Shown here in pieces: positions 57,301 through 64,000 of a DNA stretch of 64,000 bases. This stretch comes from Hevea brasiliensis (lineage: Eukaryota > Streptophyta > Magnoliopsida > Malpighiales > Euphorbiaceae): positions 92,085,704 through 92,149,703 of the forward strand of contig NC_079504.1 of NCBI RefSeq assembly GCF_030052815.1, given 5' to 3'. Position 1 is the first letter of the stretch. Each line of letters begins with the position of its first letter. Both the position numbers and the translations under genes were made by a program. A model generated the notes under the pieces. The model was not told the origin of the DNA and did not search any database. It worked only from the letters and a program-made list of their open reading frames with translations.

Positions 57301-59390
57301 GCGGAAGCGTGAAAAACACAAGCTTATACCATTGAATTCAAAAATTTTCACCTAGGGCCACATGCACCATGCAAGATTTATTTTTATCTATTTGATTTCA
57401 ATGATAAACAACATATTAAAACTCTTTTAATATGTTTTTGGATCTGTATTTGCCATTTAAGATTTTAAAATTAATCAGATTAATTTTAGAACCCTAGATT
57501 AAATCAAGAACGATTACACTAACCTCTTGATGTGCTGCAGCGTATCTGCGCCTTTGAGATTTTTCTTCAGGACACCAGATGTTGTCCCTCTAGCTTGTCC
57601 ACACCAAGAACACCTATGGCAGCCCTTGAACAGCCTCTAAAGCCTTTTCTATTAATTAGAAATTCAAGTTCTGCCTTTTAAGAGATTAGAGATGTAAACA
57701 GGACACTAGAAACAATTTCTAGCGTTCTTAATTCAAGAGATTGATGGCTAATCTCTTTGAATTGATGAGAGATGAAGAGAAATAGCTAGAGAGGCTCAAA
57801 GTGGCGTGACAATTGAGAGGAGAGGCTGCTGGTTATGTTTTCTTTTCATAACCACACTTAAATAGCTAGGTTAACACATTAAACCTTTGCCACATGTCAC
57901 CCTTTGATTAGCTCTAGGTTTAAGTGACCCAATCACATTGTGCCAAGTGTCAAACCTATATTTAATCTTGATTTTAATCATCTTACATGATTAAAAAACA
58001 TTTGGCAAGCTTATGTGTAATCCCATGTGTCACCATCTCATGGTGCCACGTGTCCTGTAATGAAATGACCAAAATGCCCCTGTGTCTTAATTTTGAGTTC
58101 TTAACCCAAAATAATTATTTTATTCTTCTAATTAATTTATATCAAATATAAATTAATTAATTAATCTCTATTAATTAATTTCTCATCAATTAAATTCATA
58201 TTTAAACACTTTAAATATAAATTTAATTTATACTGAACATCAAATAATCTATATTTGGTTTCAAGTCATGCTAGGGACTTTGCAATTTAATTGCAAACCA
58301 AATCTATTTAATTAATCAATTAAACTCTTTAATTAATTAATTAAATCATATTTAAATAGGTGATAACTTGTGTATGTGTGTGACTTACTAGTCTCATCAC
58401 TAATTGGCAATGAGACATGATATCAACTCTTAATATCATTAGAACTCTTTCTTACCATAAATGATTTCTCTAAATCATTTTATGAACCTCATAGACCATG
58501 GTTAACACCTAGCATAGCATGCCATGGCCACCCAATTAGTAATAAGGTTTACCTTAAATGAACCTATAATCATATGTTACCATGCACTAGAATCTCTCTG
58601 TTACAAAATCCCAACTCAAATTTGAGTCATGGTTTATGTCAAACTCCATTTGCTATGAATATTATGTTCTCTTTTAATTCCAGTTCTTGATTAAAAGATT
58701 TCTCATCGAAACTCTTTTACGAATAAATCTATCTGTCTGGCCAGAACTTGAAACATCAAGAACAATTAAATGAACATAGGATTTTAACTCTATTTACTTA
58801 GAGAGCAGATTCCATCTTGATCAACACCTACCTCCATATATAACTAGTAGGAGCCAACACATGCCCATATACCCATACATAGTACAAGTATGAAAGCGTT
58901 ATCAAACTCAAACTACCTATATACAAGATAAGCGTGCTATCTCGTGTCTAAAGATTATATGCCTGATATGATTTATGACAAAACATTGACAGAGTAAACT
59001 CCATGTGCTTGTCATAAGTGTCACCAGTTGACCTACTTATCATTTATAAGTGCCTATCATGTTTGTTATATGGCATGAGACTCACCATTCCATCTTATTT
59101 ATATCTCATATAAATAACTTGGGAACAAACATGAATACAATCTTTACGGATAAGTCATGTCCTTATTATGAAGTATCCTCGATTGTGAACCTATTTATGA
59201 TACTTTGTGCTAGAAATATTGTCACTCATATTCTTAACAACTTAAGAATAATATTTCTAACAAAATATCAATGGACCTTTTCTATTACACATAAATATAT
59301 TATGTAAGCGGAAAAGTGGAAATGCCTTTTATTAATAAAATATGTACAAGATACATACTAAATGATATGCTCTAGGGCATACTACTAACA
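57301..59390 (-). mobile_element. Ty1/copia 3' LTR of element M2, minus strand (2.09 kb)
   Basis: The minus strand starts TGTTAGTAGT at 59390, with M2 coding sequence to the right. Its far end reads ...CACGCTTCCGC at 57301 and lacks the last roughly nine bases present in M1 (TTCCTTCA). Confidence 0.9.
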
Positions 59391-59886
59391 ATCTCACACT
59401 AGCACTAGAGCCATTCATTACAATACCTTAGACCTATCTTCTCAAGATGTCGGTCTAAGCGAACTTGTGACAAAAGCTTAGTGAATGGATCAATTTGAAT
59501 TTTTAGTGATGTTATTTTCTGCATGGCTATATCGCCTTGCCCAACTATATCTCGATAATGTGGTAGTGCCTTTCTATGTGTTTGGATTTTGGGTGAGACT
59601 TTAGTTCCTTAGCTTTGTATGATTGCTCCATTGTTGTCACGCGATGTAATGGGCTGCGACTCAATGGAAGGAACTCTTTGTAAGTTACATCACGAACTTC
59701 TTCATCCAAGCGACTTCTTTGCGACATCGATGCGACAATATACTCGACCTTAGTAGTGGAATCTGCGATGCGTGCTCTGTTTGGAACTCTTCCAGTCGCA
59801 CCTCCATTACAAATGAACACATATCCAGAGGTTGACTTTCTATCATCGATATCTGATTGGAAATCAGAATCAGTATAACCATCCAA
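59391..59886 (-). pseudogene. pol: Copia M2 RNaseH
   Basis: ORF 59545-59886 on the minus strand (113 codons) begins in RNaseH (GYTDSDFQSD, DDRKSTSGYVFICNGGA, ADSTTKVEYIVAS) and ends with KHIERHYHIIEI, the usual C-terminal signature. GYTDSD, KVEYI and SKHI give the acidic and histidine positions. The link from RT is broken at about 59887 by a stop. The remaining 150 bp to the LTR hold the stop and polypurine region. Confidence 0.85.
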
Positions 59887-60626
59887 TTACAAGTCTCCAC
59901 CTCCATAAATCAAGAATAAATCCTTAGTTCTTCTTAAGTACTTAAGAATATTCTTGACAGCTATCCAGTGTTCCAAACTTGGATTGGATTGATACCTGCT
60001 AGTCAAACTAACAGCATATGCGATATCCGGCCTAGTACACAACATTGCATACATTAAACTTCCAATAGCCGAAGCATATGGAATCCTGGCCATCTTTTCT
60101 CTTTCTTCAGGTGTCTTTGGAGACATCTCTTTAGAAAGGTGGACACCATGTCTCACTGGTAACAATCCTCTCTTGGAATCAAGCATGTTAAACCTCTTTA
60201 ACACCTTTTCCAAGTATAGACTTTGGGATAAACCAATTATTCTTTTCGCTCTATCTCTATAGATGCGAATCCCAAGAATATATGTTGCCTCCCCTAAGTC
60301 TTTCATGGAGAATGTATTTGACAACCATACCTTTATAGTCGTCAACATACCTGTGTCATTACCTATCAACAGTATGTCATCCATATATAAGACAAGGAAA
60401 GTGATAGCACTGTCACTAACCTTCTTATATACACATGGCTCATCCTCATTTTTGATAAAACCAAAGGATTTAATGGCTTCATCAAAACGGATGTTCCAAC
60501 TCCTCGAAGCTTATTTCTACCCATAAATGGATCGCTTTAGCTTGCATACCTTGGAACCATCTTGGGATTCAAATCCCCTAGGTTGTTCCATGAAAATGTT
60601 TTCTTCAATGTATCCATTGAGAAAAG
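59887..60626 (-). pseudogene. pol: Copia M2 reverse transcriptase, catalytic and C-terminal part
   Basis: ORF 59887-60384 begins at the catalytic motif (MDDILLIGND, where YVDD would be expected to read Y-M/V-DD) and runs through LGIRIYRDRAKRIIGLSQ, the GSLMYAMLCTRPDIAYAV block and the connection NILKYLRRTKD. The upstream part, 60385-60626 (FLNG, QPRGFE, KLKRSIYG), lies in another frame and includes an in-frame stop where M1 reads GLKQAS. RNA-dependent DNA synthesis would need these in one frame. Confidence 0.87.
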
Positions 60627-61580
60627 TCATTTTGACATCCATCCGCCAAATCTCATAATCATAGTATGCACTATTGCTAATAAAATCCTAATTGATTTAA
60701 GCATGGCAACAAAGCAGAAAGTCTCCTCATAGTCTATTCCTTGCCTTTGGCGAAACCCTTTCGCTACTAGCCTTGCCTTATAGGTCTCTACCTTTCCATC
60801 AGAACCAATTTTCTTCTTGAAAACCCATTTGTTCCCTATAGGTACAATACCTTCAGGTGGGTCAATAAGATCCCAAACTTGATTCTTATACATGGAATCA
60901 ATCTCGGATTTCATAGCATCAATCCATTTTGAAGCGTCTATATCTGATATAGCTTCTTCATAGGTAAGTGGATCATCTCCATGATCTACTTCTTCATGAG
61001 TAGACAACTCTTGTTCTTCTTCATGAAGAAAACCATATCTCACTGGTGGGTGAGATACCCTGGTTGTTTTACGAGGAACAGCTGTAGATGTTTCATCAAT
61101 GGGTATAGGTTGACTAGATGGATCTATATCCATCCGATGCATTGGTTGGTCAGAATTCTCCAATTCTAACTCTATTTGCCTTCCTTTGCCTCCTTCTTGA
61201 ACAAACTGTTGTTCAAGAAATGTGGCATCTCTACTTATCACAACCTTTTGTGAAGTAGGCAAATAAAAATAATATCCAAAACTATCTTTTGGATATCCAA
61301 CAAATTGACCTCTTTCTGATCTGGTCTCCAATTTATCAATGTTCAGCTTTTTGATATAAGCTGGACAACCCCAAATCTTAACATGCTTAAGACTTGGTTT
61401 TCTTCCATGCCATATCTCATAAGGTGTGGAAGAAACTGATTTTGATGGAATCCTATTCAAAATATATAAAGCTGATTCTAATGCAAATCCCCAAAAGGAG
61501 ATTGGCATATCAGTATAGCTCATCATACTACGTACCATATCCAATAAGGTACGATTTCTCCTTTCAGATACACCATTCAC
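60627..61580 (-). CDS. pol: Copia M2 integrase C-terminal region, linker and RT N-terminal part
   Basis: A 317-codon open frame. It starts in the integrase core with the catalytic glutamate (NGVSERRNRTLLDMVRSMM), continues through the C-terminal region (YILNRIPSKSV, WHGRKPSLKHVKIWGCPAY, FVGYPKDSFGYYFY), an acidic Ser/Pro linker (about residues 135-220), and then the RT start (WIDAMKSEIDSM, KWVFKKKIGSDG, KARLVAKGFRQRQGIDYEETF). After LLAIV the frame changes where GCTGCA is expected and GTGCA is found. The residue here called M1 is internal to the original polyprotein. Confidence 0.9.
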   Translation of the reverse strand: MNGVSERRNRTLLDMVRSMMSYTDMPISFWGFALESALYILNRIPSKSVSSTPYEIWHGRKPSLKHVKIWGCPAYIKKLNIDKLETRSERGQFVGYPKDSFGYYFYLPTSQKVVISRDATFLEQQFVQEGGKGRQIELELENSDQPMHRMDIDPSSQPIPIDETSTAVPRKTTRVSHPPVRYGFLHEEEQELSTHEEVDHGDDPLTYEEAISDIDASKWIDAMKSEIDSMYKNQVWDLIDPPEGIVPIGNKWVFKKKIGSDGKVETYKARLVAKGFRQRQGIDYEETFCFVAMLKSIRILLAIVHTMIMRFGGWMSK

Positions 61581-62770
61581 CGTATGCGTTCTGGAGGAGT
61601 CAGCTGAGAAACAATGCCATGCTCTCTCAAGTATTCATCAAATTCAGTACTCAAATATTCACCTCCACGATCTGATCGAAGAGCTTTAATACTTTTTCCT
61701 GTTTGATTTTCTACTTCAGATTTAAATTCCTTAAAATTTTCAAAGGATTCATGTTTGTATTTCATCAAATACAAATACCCAAACCTTGATTTATCATCAG
61801 TAAAGGTAATAAAATAATGAAAGCGCCCTCTAACCATTTCTTTAAACGGACCACATACATCACTATGTATTAGTTCCAAAATAATTTCAGCTCTTAGCCC
61901 TTGTCCAACAAAGGGTGATCTAGTCATTTTGCCTTGAAGGCAAGATTCACAAGTTGGAGTAGGCTCAGAGCCCAATGAGGATAGAATCCCCATTTTCTCC
62001 AATTTTGCAATCCTATCTTCTGCAACATGACATAACCTTAAGTGCCAAATATATTTTGAACTTGAGTTGGTTTTCACCATGGCATTGCATTCATTTAGAT
62101 TACTATACTCTGGCCAGTGGAAACACTTTCTTACTGACAATGGAAACACTTTCCCGTTGGCAATGGAAACACTTTCCTGTTTGCAGTGGAAACACTTTCC
62201 TTTGCCTTTGTCAGCTTTAGTCTTCCTTTTCTGTTTAGCTATTTTCTTAGAAGGACTAGGAATATGAGGTTTCTTTTTCTTATTGCCCTTCTTCTTGTTG
62301 GACTTTCCAGCAGAAGAAGATGCAACCAAAGCTACCTCTTTTCCTTTATTGCCTGGCATATTCTTTTGGGCAATAACCAGCATGTTGAGTAATTCAGCTA
62401 AGGTGCATTCCTGTTTAGTCATATGGAAATTTGTCATAAAATTCCCAAAAGACTCAGGAAGGGACTGAAGGATCAAATTCGTTTGTAGTTGGAAATCCAT
62501 GTTGAAGTCAAGATGTTCCAACTGCTCAAACAGCCGAATCATCTTGTGGACATGATCCCCAACATTCTGTCCCTTAGACATCCTCATACGGAATAGCTTT
62601 CTAGATATCTCATACCTAGCATTCCTGCTGTGCTCACCATACAACTCTTGTAGGTGAAGGAGGATCTCACTCGCACTCTGCATGTTCTCATGTTGCTTCT
62701 GTAACTCATTACTCATGGAAGCAAGCATGTAACACTTAGCTCTCATAACATGCTCCTTCCACTTGTCCAA
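61577..62770 (-). CDS. gag-pol: Copia M2 gag fused to integrase N-terminal half, protease missing
   Basis: A 397-codon open frame. Residues 1-150 are the UBN2-type gag domain. A Lys-rich stretch follows (KKKGNKKKKP..KKIAKQKRKTKADKGKGK). A zinc knuckle starts (CFHC) but runs into repeats of the 23-bp unit. Then comes the integrase zinc region (WHLRLCH, CESCLQGKM) and core (HSDVCGPF, ALRSDRGGEY). The zinc knuckle is not completed, and the aspartic protease normally found between knuckle and integrase is gone, roughly 200 residues. M1 has the same gap. The frame breaks just before the catalytic glutamate. Gag begins upstream at ATG 62961, with stops near 62890-62930 and a frameshift before 62770. 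Confidence 0.88.
   Translation of the reverse strand: MDKWKEHVMRAKCYMLASMSNELQKQHENMQSASEILLHLQELYGEHSRNARYEISRKLFRMRMSKGQNVGDHVHKMIRLFEQLEHLDFNMDFQLQTNLILQSLPESFGNFMTNFHMTKQECTLAELLNMLVIAQKNMPGNKGKEVALVASSSAGKSNKKKGNKKKKPHIPSPSKKIAKQKRKTKADKGKGKCFHCKQESVSIANGKVFPLSVRKCFHWPEYSNLNECNAMVKTNSSSKYIWHLRLCHVAEDRIAKLEKMGILSSLGSEPTPTCESCLQGKMTRSPFVGQGLRAEIILELIHSDVCGPFKEMVRGRFHYFITFTDDKSRFGYLYLMKYKHESFENFKEFKSEVENQTGKSIKALRSDRGGEYLSTEFDEYLREHGIVSQLTPPERIR
62118..62199 (-). repeat. 23-bp tandem repeat within M2 gag
   Basis: TGGAAACACTTTC starts at 62118, 62141, 62164 and 62187, an exact 23-bp period over four units. Since 23 is not a multiple of three, successive units are read in different frames, giving CFHC, VFPLS and CFHW. 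Confidence 0.93.
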
Positions 62771-62961
62771 AGTTTCATGTTCCTCTTGTGTGGCCTCTGG
62801 AGGTAAGGGACCAGAACATTTGAATCTAGAACATATCCTATATGTTCAAGGTTCAGATAAGTTTCAAATTTCTTAGCCAATCAAACAGTTAGGTCCTGTC
62901 AACTGTTGTGATCAAGTATGCTTGCAAGGATATTGGATGGTGGTGGTTGTTTTGTGCTCAT
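62771..62961 (-). pseudogene. gag: Copia M2 gag N-terminus (stops and frameshift)
   Basis: On the minus strand ATG at 62959-62961 opens MSTKQPPPSNILAS, followed by two TGA codons and a frame change before joining the ORF at 62770. The initial codons look like a genuine start because a leader with no coding potential precedes them. Both stops lie in the segment where copia gags carry a conserved LTGPNY-like block, so the reading may be damaged by base errors. Confidence 0.7.
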
Positions 62962-64000
62962 TTTTATCAGAAAATTAACCGCAGAAAATAACCAGATTAA
63001 TTAGTAAATGTATCATGTAATTAATCAAAATGATTATGGTCTTTTAATCAAATTGGTCCTCCCACTAACTTAGCGAATCCTACACTTCCAAAGTAGAAAA
63101 CGGAAATCCTAGTTGGATGGATTTCTAGTGGGTGATTGAATTCTTATAATTCTATTGATCATCCTCAGGTACATCCATTATTGGAATTACAATAAACTAT
63201 AAGTGAGCAACTCCTTGCCCATCACATCTCATGTGAGGTTCAATTTTTTACCTAGCCCTTAATGCTCAAAATCTCAGGTACATCCATTATTGACTTATCT
63301 TGCATTAGTTAATTTGATCCCATTGAGCCATTAATTATGCAAATAATTTTAATGTCCTCAGGTACATCCAATATTGGCCACTAAACCATTTACATATTTA
63401 CAACATCTCATGCTTAACAATTATTCTTAAGAAAATCTCTTAAATTAATTGCATCTCATGCAACTATTTAAAATTTCTTAAAATAATTGCCCCAATGGAG
63501 GGCTTATGTTATAATTACTTTAATTATAGCATTTCCAACTTAATCATTTGTTTGGAAGATTTTATAGCCATCCTAAATACTATTAAGGTCTCACTTTGCA
63601 CATTATCCATTTAGCATGCATATATCATATAATTGCATACATTCCCATACATCTCATGCATTCATGGATAAGCGATAAATATGGTATGATCATGGACTTT
63701 CTAAGGGATTCAATTGAGCCACCAAGAATTGAATCGGGGCATTCCTAGGTGCATTTCATTCATTCATTTTACAAGAGTTCTTTGAAGGAGTACATAATCA
63801 ACACTTGATATTGAATTCCTCCCACTGGTCCCACCAATGCTCTTGACCTCCTTGAACTTCTTGCAATCCAATATTACATAGTAATCCTTGGCATACCAAG
63901 GCGAATTTACAAGAACTTAAATAAATGAAATTACAACCCAAAATATTATTACAAACTTAATAATACATGCCCAAAATAAATTAAAATAAATTAATTAATT
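62962..64000 (-). mobile_element. Copia M2 leader (5' untranslated region), continues past the window
   Basis: It is non-coding sequence upstream of the M2 gag start. From 63030 to 64000 it is the reverse complement of the plus-strand leader 56333-57299. It carries the same three 20-nt motifs at 63164, 63273 and 63357 (minus strand CAATATTGGATGTACCTGAG or near). The 5' LTR of M2 would lie to the right of the window. Confidence 0.82.

Overview
This window looks like gene-free plant heterochromatin made almost entirely of nested LTR retrotransposons. Two groups are present. The first is Ty3/gypsy chromoviruses that look like the Tekay/Del type: very long LTRs of about 2.8-3.7 kb, a primer-binding site matching initiator tRNA-Met, gag-PR-RT-RNaseH-integrase order and a C-terminal chromodomain. 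The second is a Ty1/copia family with LTRs of about 2.09 kb. I found no host gene, rRNA, tRNA or CRISPR. The composition and element types indicate a flowering plant, most likely a eudicot; I cannot name the species.

I distinguish three gypsy LTR families, all starting TGTAACACCC. Family A ends ...GGGGTGTCACA, family B starts TGTAACACCCCTATGTTCGG, and family C starts TGTAACACCCCTATTTGCAT. Layout: 1-50 end of a family A internal region, then its 3' LTR (51-3106); 3256-6911 a minus-strand B LTR inserted into a minus-strand C LTR (6912-9481), itself abutting a plus-strand B-element pol (9482-12451) with its 3' LTR (12499-15892); 15893-16095 a short motif-rich remnant; 16096-16621 a plus-strand C LTR fragment; 16622-23629 a minus-strand C 3' LTR interrupted by a solo B LTR (17077-20634, target duplication ATGTA), followed by its minus-strand pol (23687-25933); 25934-28334 an old A LTR. 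That old LTR is split by a tandem A array, LTR-internal-LTR-internal-LTR (28335-46183), flanked by one ATAAC target duplication, and resumes at 46184. It is broken again by a B LTR (46311), which is broken in turn by a copia cluster (48168 to the window end).

The copia cluster holds a plus-strand LTR (P, 48168-50206), a minus-strand element M1 (50207-55621), a plus-strand primer site and leader that may belong to P (55622-57299), and a minus-strand element M2 (57301 to beyond 64000). M1 and M2 both lack a protease domain and carry a 23-bp tandem repeat at the zinc-knuckle position.

The observations most worth following are: (1) two adjacent hairpins about 650 nt from the LTR 3' end, conserved with compensatory base changes across the three gypsy families; (2) the tandem array, whose middle LTR is a mosaic of the two outer LTRs, as an unequal crossover would leave; (3) a recurrent loss or change of bases at CAG/CTG between near-identical copies, which looks like a base-calling artefact at CHG-methylated sites and means many apparent frameshifts should not be trusted; (4) the protease-less copia lineage with its 23-bp repeat and triple leader motif; (5) large inverted repeats and mirror-image primer sites in the copia cluster.
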